A DNA stretch of 64,000 nucleotides from Guadua angustifolia (lineage: Eukaryota; Streptophyta; Magnoliopsida; Poales; Poaceae): contig CM070506.1 in assembly GCA_036346375.1 (NCBI GenBank), positions 5,242,803 to 5,306,802 of the forward strand, in the 5' to 3' direction. The notes under the pieces were generated by a model. It made no database searches and had not been told where the DNA came from. It saw only the letters and a program-made list of their open reading frames with translations. The position numbers and the translations under genes were made by a program. Positions 36,848-47,560 of this stretch are shown here, in pieces. How positions within the stretch are numbered: position 1 is the first letter of the stretch; the number at the start of each line of letters is the position of its first letter.

Positions 36848-38361
36848 ATGCCTCGCACTAAGGTTGCCGGATCTGGTCCGTCTGGTGGGGGTAAAGGAGG
36901 AAGGAAGACAACGAAGAGTCGCGGTGTTCCCACTCCGGACACAGACAGTGAAGACAGCGACAACTCTTTCACCGTCGCCATGCGAACCACGAGGGCTAAA
37001 GGAAAAGGTCCGGCTGAGCCTTCTCAGCCTAAGAAAAGAAAAGTCCCCGCAGCTGCTCCTCAAATCACCGGCAGTGAAGACGAGACTGAAAGTGACAATG
37101 AGGAAAGTTCTGAGGAAGAAGAAGTGGTTCCTCCGGTTGGAAGGCACGATCCTTCTCAAATTAAAGGCGATGATTATTATGCTCGCAGAAGTCAGAATCA
37201 GTATCTCCAGCCTCGCTCCGCCACCAATCCAAGGTTCCATTCCCTGTTCCAGCAGAAGGTCTATGACCAAATCTATCTGGAGAAGGACTTTGCCAATCAG
37301 CGATGGGTTAGTTGGAAGCATGTTCGAGAACAAATGTAATTTGTTGGAATTCCGGAGCTGTTTGGAGGAGCCGCCTGCATAACTTCCTTGGTACAAGAAC
37401 TGATTATCATGAGAAGGTCATCAAGCAATTTTATGCGACGCTCCATGTTTCCGACAATTTTGAGCAAATCACCTGGATGACCGACTCTCACCGTTACATT
37501 GCTTCCAAGGATGATTTTGAGCATGCCTTGGGAATCTTCCATAGTCGGTATCCTAAAATCCACGACGAGCCTCCTTTGACCTTAGATCAAGCTGCAGTTT
37601 TCTATGATCAATCTCATGTCTTCAGAGTTGGAAACTCAGCTGGTCTTCAACTCCAACCAAGCATGGTAAATAAAATCATTCGTGTCACTATTCATCCGAA
37701 GAGTGGCAATTTCGATGCTGTGAGAGGTCATGCTTGGAATGTCATTGCAAAGGTCATGGCGAAAGAAAATTTTGATGTTGTGGACTTCATCATGAGGGAG
37801 ATGGCTCAGTCTGCTAGGGATAGGGGGAAGACTATTTACTTTGCTTCGTATATCATGGCGCTAATCCGGAGAGTTGCCGAGTATAATGGTGCCACCCCTA
37901 CTCCTCATAAGCCTTACAAGCCTCGAGTTGCTCCACCTCAAGTGCTGCATCACATAGCCGAGTAAGCAGCTCAAGCAAAAGCTCAAGCGACGCAAGCAGC
38001 CCAAGCCCAAGCTCAAGCCTCACAAGCTGCCTCCGTGCCCGATGCCTACCTTGCCAGTCTTGAGACTCTTCGTTCGGATATGATGGCCGGGTTTGCGCGT
38101 CAAGAATCATATATGCAGGGCCAGTTTGAACTTGTTCTGGAGCTTCAGTACAACAATCGCCAAATGGTTGAGGAAGTCCGTGAGCGCTTGGACTCGCTTA
38201 GCACTTCTTTTGATCACTATCGCTCATACCATCAGTCTTACCAGTGTTGTCGTCCGGATGACAGCAGTGTTCCTCCTTCTTCTCACCATCCTCCGTCATC
38301 CGCCTGGTCTCCATGGTCTCCTCCGCCGTCCGGCTCTGCTCCTGGCGATGGTGAGGAGTAG
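36848..38361 (+). pseudogene. B2 env-position ORF (putative plant transposon protein type)
   Basis: About 500 codons in the position where SIRE-type elements carry an env-like gene. The N-terminus is basic and glycine rich (MPRTKVAGSG), followed by a serine/acidic stretch. The central region has YHEKVIKQFYATLHV and WMTDSHRYIASKDDFEHALG, resembling the Pfam family called putative plant transposon protein (PF20167). The C-terminus is rich in alanine and glutamine, probably coiled coil, then proline and serine. The first frame ends at 37339 through an extra base near 37335; the second runs from 37312, meets a TAA at 37963-37965, and continues in frame to the stop at 38359-38361. I see no signal peptide or membrane segment, so an envelope function is not supported. 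Confidence 0.75.
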
Positions 38362-38920
38362 ACGTCTCTTTGGCGAACCTCCTTTTGGTCTTTGATGACA
38401 AAGGGGGAGAAGAGTGAAGAATTGAAGTCAAGTCTATCCTAGCTTTCATAGTTATAATTATCTTGTAATAAACTTGCTTAACTTATGTGGTTATTGGATT
38501 TGAACTCTTTGTGGTTGTTTATGTCGTCGTCTGCGTCTTGTTAAATTTGTGTCTTGTTGAATCTATATTGTGAACTCGGTCTTGAACTCATTTTATGATC
38601 TTTTGCGCTCAATTTATCTAAATTATACCTCTTATGAGTTTTGCATTATGCCATGATTAATTCTTTTGAATAATATCATCTCTATTGTCATATAAAACTC
38701 TTATACAAATGTGCAAACTTTTTATTATTTATCCATGGCACATTTGTAGGGGGAGTCATGTTCTCATTTAGCAATATTTTTTTTCAAAACATCTTGTATC
38801 CTCTAAAGACAAAATATTGCTAAATAAGAATCCCACGGTGTGAGTAATTAATTTTTATTAGTCACTCACACTAAATATCAAATTACTTCAATTCGTCTAT
38901 GAGGATTGTTATCAATTACC
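38362..38920 (+). other. B2 3' untranslated region
   Basis: AT-rich non-coding sequence between the third ORF and the purine tract. It contains inverted-repeat-like agcaatatttt (38769) and aaaatattgct (38811) around a short loop. No ORF. Confidence 0.7.
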
Positions 38921-38934
38921 AAAAAGGGGGAGAT
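38921..38934 (+). promoter_or_regulatory. B2 polypurine tract
   Basis: aaaaagggggagat immediately before the 3' LTR, the plus-strand primer site. Confidence 0.9.
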
Positions 38935-40437
38935 TGAAAGCATCTAGGCCCCATGTGGTCATGGTTTTGATAATTAATGACAATCACGCTAAAAAAGGCT
39001 AACAATGTTTGTGCGAGTAAGTTGGAAACAGATAAATGTACTCCACGAAAGATGTCGGACGGCTTCAAGTGCAGATTGGAAGGAGTACGTGCAAAAGAAT
39101 CTAAAGAAATGAAGGTATAAAATTTTAGGAGCATTTTCTAGTCTTTTACCGATCTTGGAGTTTGAAGTAAAGATCGGATTATTAGATTAGTCGCCGTACT
39201 ATTAAGAGGGACTTGACGAGAGTCTTGAAATTCAAAAAGTGCATCTAGTATGGCTCAAAATCATAGTTGGGCATTCATTTATTCGAGAGAAAACTCAAAA
39301 TATGAAAAATTCTCGAGGCCAAAGACTACCGCTAGGGAAGCCGAAGCGGTAGTATCATAAGTGCGGCACTACCGGGTGTTAGATGGCGGTAGCTAAATTC
39401 CAGAGGGAGGATTTTTTGGTCTTTGTTTCCGAACCTCATGGCGGCACTATCAAGATTGGATCGGGCGTAGTATCAAGATTCGTGGTACTACCGCACCTTA
39501 GTTGGCGTAGCTTTATTCCGTAATCCATTCTTTTCCTGTCGGTCTTGTGTACTACCAAGACCCTAAGGGCGGTAGTACCGGACATATAGAAAAAGCGCTG
39601 TAATGGATATGTGTCAATGCATTAAATATCCGTTCTAGCCGTTGAGTCGCAGGAGCGGTACTACCGGCCCCTAGAGGGCGGTAGTACCGGCCATGGCGCA
39701 AAATCAGCAGTAAGAGAAAATAACAGCTAGTTTGAGTGGGTGGGGGTTATAAATACCCCCTCACCTGTGCTAGGGCCTGGTTGGTGACTCTATTGAATAT
39801 ATTCTAAGCCTTAGCAACTCTCTCCACTCTCTTGTGCATTGAATTCTTGACTCTTGAGTTTTGGAGAGCTAAAAGTGAGTGCATTGCATTAGTGAGCCAT
39901 ATTGATTGCACTTTTGAGTTCAAGCCCACGTCAAGTTTGTTACTCTTGGAGGTTGTTGCCTCCTAGACGGCTTGGAGGCGTGAGGCTCCGGTGATCTTCA
40001 CAAAGAAGATTGTGTGAAGACCCGGGCGGTTGTGAAGGCACGAAGCTCGCCTACCCGGAGCGGGGAAGAGCTATCGCTAGTGATCAGGGAAGGCTCAAGC
40101 AAGTGGAGCCGGCTTGAAGGAATTTAAGCTACCTCAACGTGGAGTAGGGGAGACCGGCAAGTCTCCGAGACCACGGGAAAAAAATTCTCTTGTCCATCAT
40201 TTGTGGTTTGCTTGTTTTTTACTCTTGTGCAATTCTAGTAATTTGATTCTCTTGCGCTACTTGCTTAGCTATTAATATACTTGTGTAGCAATATCATCTT
40301 GTGATCACTAGAATTGTTAAGTATTAAATTTGCTAAAATTGTCACTAGTTCTTAGAAATCATTAAACTTGAATTTTAGTGATAGAAAATTTAGAAAAGCC
40401 TATTAACCCCCCCTCTAGGCTCATCCTCGATCTTACA
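38935..40437 (+). repeat. B2 3' LTR
   Basis: 1503 bp, TG...CA, homologous to 28891-30382. Differences include substitutions in the GTAGTACC motif cluster and several one-base changes that are shared with the B1 3' LTR. Confidence 0.93.
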
Positions 40438-40442
40438 CCGTT
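40438..40442. repeat. Right target-site duplication of B2
   Basis: ccgtt, identical to 28886-28890. Confidence 0.95.
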
Positions 40443-43400
40443 GCCGCATAAAGGGCCAAAAGAAATAAAGGGAATTAGGGGAAGAGCAATTCATAATGGG
40501 AAAAGTAAAGGTAAAGGGCCAGGAACTTCCAGAAGTAAAGTTACAAACCCTGAATAACCCTATTTTAGGTATGAACGCATTGATCATTGGTCATGCAACT
40601 ATTGCATCCCGAAGCATGTGGTGGACCTTTACACAAAATCCACTAGAAAAATCAATAAGACCCGGGATAAACAAATGTTGAATCATACTTTACTGTTCAA
40701 CCTGTTCTTGACATGGGTGCTGAGAAGTGTGATAATATGGTGCTTGAAATTATAAAGTTTGAGGAGTCCTAGAAGGACATATATGACTCATATGGAGATC
40801 TGGATTAGCCTCCTAAGTATTCATTCACTTTGCTAGTCGATGTAACATATTCCTTATAAGTCTCCTTATCATTTTAGCCTAGTTTCTGAATGAACATTTG
40901 GTCTATGCTCTTGCTGAGCGATTATCATTCAAAATTGAATAAATTGTTATTTCCTAGATATTTGTTTGATTGTGCTATGTTTGTTCTATATTCTATAATT
41001 TGTTTCTGATGCAATAATTGTTTGATTGATAAATCATACTTCTAATATAGAACAAAGTGTAATCCGATAAGGGAGGAGAAAATCTGTCTAGAAGACAGTT
41101 GTACCACACTAAGTAAATTGGAATTATTACGACTATTGCTAGAAGCGATACCCTTATAGTTGGCACTGGAAGAATGCCATATTATACCCTGAGTCCAGTC
41201 GCACTCTCTTAAGTTTTAAAGACATTAGTTTGAACCGTTTCCATATGGAGACAAAGAATGAGGACGGTACAGAATACCTACTCATGATTAAGTTTAATGG
41301 GTGTAATTAACGTGTGGTTAAAAAGTTTCATTCATTCTCCTCCGAGTTATACTATGCATATAGAAAACCTGAAGTTTATGTTGCGATAAAACCCAGAAAT
41401 ATTTAAGATCTAGCTGATCGACTGGGTTATCTTGAGTTGAATATTATGAGAAAAATGATTATAATTATGCTGGCCATAACATAAAGACTTTCCTAGACCT
41501 GAAGTTTTTTTATGCCCTTTTTGTCCTAAAGGAAAGCTCATACTTAGATCTTCTTACCTAAAAAAGTTAGGGAAGAATTACTGAATTTCCTGGAGAAAAT
41601 TCAAAGTGATATATGTGGACTTGTTCAACCCCTATTGAGCCCTTTTTTTAAAGAAATCTTATAGTACTGATAGATGCTTCTACTAGATAGTCCTATGTAG
41701 GTCTCTTACCTACTAGGAACCATGCTTTTACCAAAATTAATTGCCCAAATTAATTAAGTGAAGAGCCTGCTTTTCAGAAGAAAGAATCAAGTTTGTTTGA
41801 ATGAATAATGCTGGCGAGTTATCTCAAAGCACTTAATGATTATTATAAGGCTTCGGAAATTAATGTAGAGCATCTTGTACCTAATGTTCACACTTAAAAT
41901 GGCCCTGCAGAGTCATTATATTAAAAAGAACAAAACTTATCATATTGCTTGGCCGCTCTTGCAGAATAATTGGCTTCCCACCAGTTGTTGGGGCCATGCA
42001 AAGGTCTGATATTGCGGTAATAATTCAACTCGCACTAACCGCGCATGTTACGAATTTCCCAGGCAGAGATAGTGCGTGAAAAGAATTAAGTATTTCCCAT
42101 CTCATGAAAATCTGGTTGTGTCAGATACATGCCATTCTTTCCACCACAAAGATACAACCATAGGAACTCACCGTGGTTGAGGATCTATGTGGTTATGAAT
42201 CTCCGTCATGTATTAAAATATCTAGAGCCTATGACAGGATCTCAGACACTACCTAAGACGCCGATCATACTAAGGACATTTTTCAGCATTAGGGGGAGAT
42301 AAGTACCACATTAGAGAATGCCGAGTCCTTAGATCCACACACTAGAGAGACCGAACTTGAAGTTCGAAGGATAGTAAATCTGCAATAAATAAACTAATGA
42401 TCTACTAAATGCCTTCACTGGTCATAAGGGAGTGAAAGATCTCATATACCTGTAGTATATACACCTGAAAAAGTGAAAATACCCTAGAAGGATATTGAAC
42501 CCACTCTTGACCCTCCTGACAAGAAGAGGGGGAGGCCTCCAGGTGCACAGGACTCAATTCCGCCGAGACGTCCGTAGAAGTAGAGAACTGAACAAATGCG
42601 AACACTACCTGTGACAGTAGAAGAAGCTCAACCTGATGTTGAGAAAATCCCAGAAGTGAGCCACCCTGGAGATGGTAACATCCCTGAAGTGATTCATCTT
42701 GAAGATGATAACCCTGGCGTATATTTGCACGCACAATTCAACGCTGGGAAGTCGGAACACCCAGACTCATCGTTGTGGGAAATCACGAGGATCTGGAAGA
42801 AATTAATATAGATATATCCTTAAAGTGATACATGAGAAATAAATAAAAGAAAGACTACAATTGTCGACATATATTTGCCTCTAAAATTGCTAAAAACTGG
42901 ATCCAGATCCAAAGTCCATAGCAGAGTGCCAGAAGCGCTTAGATAGGGTCAAACAAAAGAAGCAATTAAGGCAGCGGTCGCTTAATAAGAGGAAAGTTTC
43001 TAATCCTGTTGACTGAATATTTCCTAAAGTGATTCTCTGCAGGATCAAACGAGTTTTTCATCCAGAAGTGAAATGAAAATACCCAGGTGGTGAGATATAA
43101 AAAGTGAGGCTTGTGGCACAAGGGTTCACGCAGAGACCCGACATCGATTACGATGAAATCTATTCTCCTGTGTTGAGTAGAATAATATTCTAAAATTTAA
43201 TATTAAATGGCAGCAATCTTAATCGTATCAAATGCAGTTGACGGATGTAGTGACTGTATATTTATATGGGTAACTAGATATGGATATTTATGAGAATCCC
43301 TTAAGGAGTTACAATTCCGAATCCTAATAATCGCAACATGTATAGTATGATCAAACTGAAGAGATCGCTATACAGATTAAAACAGTCGAAAAAATGTGGT

Positions 43401-44737
43401 ATAACCGACTTAGTGAGTTCCTCCTGAGGAAGGAATATCGTCCCTGTGTGTTCATAAAGAAATCTCAGAATGGATTATGTATCATCTCAGTATATGTCGA
43501 TGATCTGAATATCATCGGAACCATAGAGGAGATAAAGGAAGCAAGTGCTTACCTCACGACGGAGTTTGAGATGAAAGATTTGGGTAAAACCAAATTTCTT
43601 CTTAGGCCTATAGCTAGAGCATTTCCTAGATGGAATTCTTGTTCACCAGTCTTCCTATACCCGGAAGGTATTGGAGAGGTTTAATATGGATAAAATACAT
43701 CTCTTGAAAACCCCTTTGGTCGTAAGATCCCTCGAAGTGGATAAAGACCCATTCAGACCGAGGATGGAAAATGAGGAAATCTTAGGACCTGAAGTCCCAT
43801 ATTTAAGTGCTATTGGAGCACTCATGTACATTGCAAATTGCACAAGGCCTGATATTGCATTCGTAATAAATTTGCTAGCAAGACATAGTTCACCTCAACC
43901 GTAAGACATTGGGTGGTGTAAAGATCAGACTCAGATATCTCCAAGGTACTCAAGATCTTGGATTGTTTTTCCGAAGAACCAAGACTCGACCGTGTGGGAT
44001 ATACGGATGTCGGCTATCCGTCTGATCCCCACAAAGCCAAATCTCGATCGGTTTTGTGTTTCTCTGCGGTTGTAAATTGCTTCCTAGCGGTCTTGTAAAC
44101 AGACTCTGGTAGTGACTTCTACCAACCACTTAGAGATTATAGCCCTATATGAAGCCTCACGTGAATGTGTTTGGCTGCGACGTGTGATTAGCCATATCCA
44201 GAAGCCATGTGGCCTTAACACCGTCGATACCCCACAATTATCTATGAAGATAATTTTGCTTGTGTTGCACAAATACAATTGGGTTATGTAAAGAGCAACA
44301 TCACGAAGCATATTGCTCCTAAGTTATTCTATCGTCACGAACTCCAGAAGAGCTGTGAGATAAAGATTGTACAAACTAAGTCATGTGAAAATCTTGCAGA
44401 TTTGTTCACTAAGTCCTTGCCTAAATCCACATTTCAAATGTGTTAAAGGCTTTACAATGAGAGGACTTAGAGAGATGCAAAGTTCAGGAGGAGGAAACTC
44501 TTGAACCATAACCCTTATTATGATCCCGAAGATTCTAATATAAATCCTGAAGATTATAAGTTGGTACTCTTTTCTCCTTAGTGAGTTTTCTTGAAGTTTT
44601 CTCACATGAAGGTTTTTAATGAGGCAACTAGTGCAATATAAAGTGCGAGTGCAATGTACTCTTTTCTCCATCTCCTTTTTCCCAATGGGTTTTTTAGTGG
44701 AGTTTTTAACGAGACATATGCATTACGTAGTATTCGA
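40443..44737 (+). pseudogene. A1 gag 3' part and pol, degraded
   Basis: This resumes the gag interrupted at 28890. The gag zinc-knuckle region lies near 40580-40620. Pre-integrase and integrase remnants lie at about 41450-42060. The acidic linker is at 42596-42811 (VEKIPEVSHPGDGNIPEV). RT covers about 43080-43910 with WYNRLSEFLL, VYVDDLNIIGT and FEMKDLGKTKF. RNase H remnants run to about 44480. Frames shift many times, and the longest piece is only 109 codons. A2 is the better guide to this family. Confidence 0.82.
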
Positions 44738-44748
44738 CCAAGGGGGAG
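44738..44748 (+). promoter_or_regulatory. A1 polypurine tract
   Basis: ccaagggggag directly before the 3' LTR; its complement stands beside the A2 3' LTR at 52588-52598. Confidence 0.85.
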
Positions 44749-44987
44749 TGTTATGAGATAAGAACTCTAAACTGTATCAGTTTAGGACTCTATCTCTTTA
44801 TGTTGTGGTCGAATCTGAACTCCTCTCTCATACTGCTATATATATCGGATGCTCCCATTGTAAAAGAGAGGAATCAATAAAGCGAGAGAGATTTCCACCT
44901 ATATTGTGTTCTCTTTGTGTTCTTGCCATTGGATTGTGTCTACGAATTTGGTGATTGATCGCGGGTGATTGACTACGTTTTACAACA
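44749..44987 (+). repeat. A1 3' LTR
   Basis: 239 bp, TGTTATGAG...ACAACA, homologous to 26204-26442. Confidence 0.92.
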
Positions 44988-45204
44988 GAGAGAGCCAGAT
45001 TGGTGGTTTGTGATTGAATGGTGGATGGCGGTGCAAGGACGGGCCTACATGCAGTGCTAAAGAGTAGTTTAACGGTCCAACAGTTGCACTGCACATGAAT
45101 CTAATTTGCATTTTTTTACCGGTTTCCTTCCAAATTATTTTCAATTTTGCTCCCAAAGTTGTACTCAGACTTTGTCCAAAATATATACCAACTTCCAAGT
45201 TATA

Positions 45205-47560
45205 AGGGTAAATTTCACAAAACTATATGTGAAGGACCAGAAATGATGATTAGAGGGGGAGGGAGGAGAGTGAATGATCACTAAACATTTTTTTCTAATG
45301 AAACCAATCAAAACCTCTTTAGATTAAAGAAGAGCTGAAAAGAAAATTTCCTGGGAATTTCACCTGAGGGGTAGTACTATTGTCCATATAGGGACGGTAC
45401 TACCATACTATAGTGAAATCAGTGGAATGAACAGTAAAATCAGTACAATCTCAAACCAAAAATTGATGAATCTTATGATTGGCTGATCCAATCTTCATGA
45501 AACTTTGTAGACATCTTCCTATGAATGTTAAGAACTTATTCCAACCTTCAATCACAAGGATTGGTGTAAAAGTTCTGACCTTTTTCAACCAAAGAAAAAG
45601 CACACAAGAACATGCTAAAAAAAACTTAGCCCTAAGCTTGCTCGTGGAGTTTTGGTGATCAAGATAATCTTAGATAGTCTCCGACATATCATAGCAAGCA
45701 AGAACACGGAAGAAATCTCTCGAACAAGCAGTAACAAGATCTACCTCAAGAACTTTCTTTTCAACCCAAAAACTGGTTTCTTGAAGAAACTTATTTGATC
45801 AAGAAATTAAAAGCTTACCTAGATGACTGAGGAGGTGATTTACAAAGGATACACCTATATATTAATCATGCATCCTTGGCAGCGTGGGATTAAACAAGAA
45901 AGAAACTACAAGAAGAGAGCAAGAGCAAATCAAGAAAAGGATCAAATTTGATGTAAAAACTTGAGCAATGTGATGATTTGCATTTAGATCAAGAAGAGAG
46001 TTTTACAAAGCCTCTCACTTGAGGGCAAAGCTCCCAAGGAGCACACATACACCACACAGTAACATATAATCTTATCGAAAACTTATAACTCCTAGTGACT
46101 AAGTCTAAAATCTCAAATCCTCACCTCTCACTATATTTGCTTACATAGTGGAGACTACCCTAACCCTAAACTAGAACTCTACAAGTGGATACTATCCACT
46201 CTTACATGAGCTAAACTAAATCCCAATACTCTTAATAGGTTTTTCGCTCACACAAGCACGCTTCTCAAATTAGCCTTCTTCATGTCACGAAAATCAGCTT
46301 CGCGAGCCCAGATTTGTGTCAAACTCCACTTTGGTGTGACCTAAACCACTTAGGCCAGCACCGCGGTTTTTCAAACCACCTCGACTGCTTGTATTAGATA
46401 AATTACCAAATTTTCCCAATTACTAGACTTCCTTTTCCTCAAAGCATCGCTATGCTTCGCGCTTTCTACATGGCCCCAATGACTTGTCACCAAACATCTC
46501 ACGCGTCCGAACTCTCCCAAACCGTCCTTACTTGTAAGCGAACCCAAGTCACTTTGCGCCTCACGTGTCTTTGACCGCTTCACCATAGCAGCATCAGCTT
46601 CCTTGGCCATTCTAAACCTCAACTCCTCTCTGAGTCTAGTCCTGATCCATACTACTGTCCACCATATTCATCACCATTGCATCATGCTCAGGTTCCTTGT
46701 CTTGTCAGCTTGCAACTACTTCCTGGTCTCAGTCATCTTTCGGCTCCCCTTAACTATTTAGACCTCAACTCTCCTTGCCTAGTCTCGGTCTCATCTTTGC
46801 CTCACCATGACTTAGCTCCGGAGTCCTGCAACCAACACACACAAGAAACACATTACATAACATTGTTCACAATAATATGCATTAATCATCAATAATACAA
46901 ACATTAAGCACAAATTCGCTGGAAACACGGTACTACCGCCAACCAGAGGCCGATAGTATCACAAGTCTAGTACTACCGCTCCTGGTTGGCTAGTAGTACC
47001 ACTCCTACTAATCAAACCTGAGAGACACTCTCTAAAAAGAACTACCATCAATGGAGGCCGGTAGTATAGCACCCTTGGTACTATCGCTCCCAGATGGCCG
47101 GTAGTACCGCCCAACACAAACAACATCTCAAATTGCTCTAAATTCAAAATAAATTTCAAATCAAATTTAAACTCGATCACCTTATACTCAAAACACTGTC
47201 AATAACTCATCACAAATATGAATAGACTTCCACATGGCATTTTAATATGTTTGTTGTACCAACTATCATAAAACTATATGTTATAACGTCTATTTTGCAA
47301 AACCATGGATTTTAGAAAATATTGTATCATACGCCATGTGTTTTAGAATGAAGTTTTGCAAACCGACTAGGAGAGCTGCTACCGGTGAGCCATGTCTTTC
47401 AGATTTCCTAAAAGTTATGGTTCAAGCTAAAACATGTTGCTTTGTAATACAATATCTTCTAAAATATGTAGTTTTGTAAAATAAATGCTAAAACCTATAG
47501 TATTATGATAGTTTGTTCAACAAATTTATAGTTTTGTTAAATTTACCCAAATTATAAATA
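45205..47560. mobile_element. Possible inverted-repeat element or minus-strand LTR-type insertion
   Basis: The ends are inverted copies: gggtaaatttcacaaaactata near 45207 and its complement near 47530-47555 (tatagttttgttaaatttaccc). Inside, the minus strand reads like a transcribed LTR or leader without coding capacity. Copies of the GTAGTACC motif lie near 45374-45408 and 46928-47110, as in the B LTRs. One reading is a DNA element with terminal inverted repeats; another is an LTR-type insertion within a smaller repeat. No transposase is seen. Confidence 0.4.

Larger units (their letters stand above)
28891..40437 (+). mobile_element. Element B2: SIRE/Maximus-like copia with an env-position ORF
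   Basis: 11.5 kb with LTRs of 1492 and 1503 bp, a perfect 5-bp target duplication, a primer site, gag, pol in copia order (protease, integrase, RT, RNase H), then a long spacer, an extra ORF and a purine tract. The extra ORF after pol, the large size and the long LTRs are the hallmarks of the SIRE/Maximus lineage. It lies inside the gag of A1. It is close to intact but has a few stops and frameshifts in gag, pol and the third ORF. The two LTRs differ at several per cent of positions, so the insertion is not very recent. Confidence 0.93.
26204..44987 (+). mobile_element. Element A1: copia retrotransposon split by element B2
   Basis: 239-bp LTRs at each end begin TGTTATGAG and end AACA, with a primer site inside the left LTR and a purine tract before the right. 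Removing the nested B2 (11,547 bp) and one 5-bp target copy leaves about 7.2 kb, near the 6.85 kb of its relative A2. Flanking bases are aagag (26199-26203) and gagag (44988-44992), an imperfect 5-bp target duplication. gag and pol are broken by frameshifts. The element was interrupted inside gag by B2. Confidence 0.9.

Noticed and set aside
36848..38361. True viral envelope gene
   Set aside because: No signal peptide, membrane helix or cleavage-like site is visible; only its position suggests env.
2445..40437. B1 and B2 as two independent insertions
   Set aside because: They share the target site, the interrupted A gag and LTR-specific bases, so one insertion was copied.
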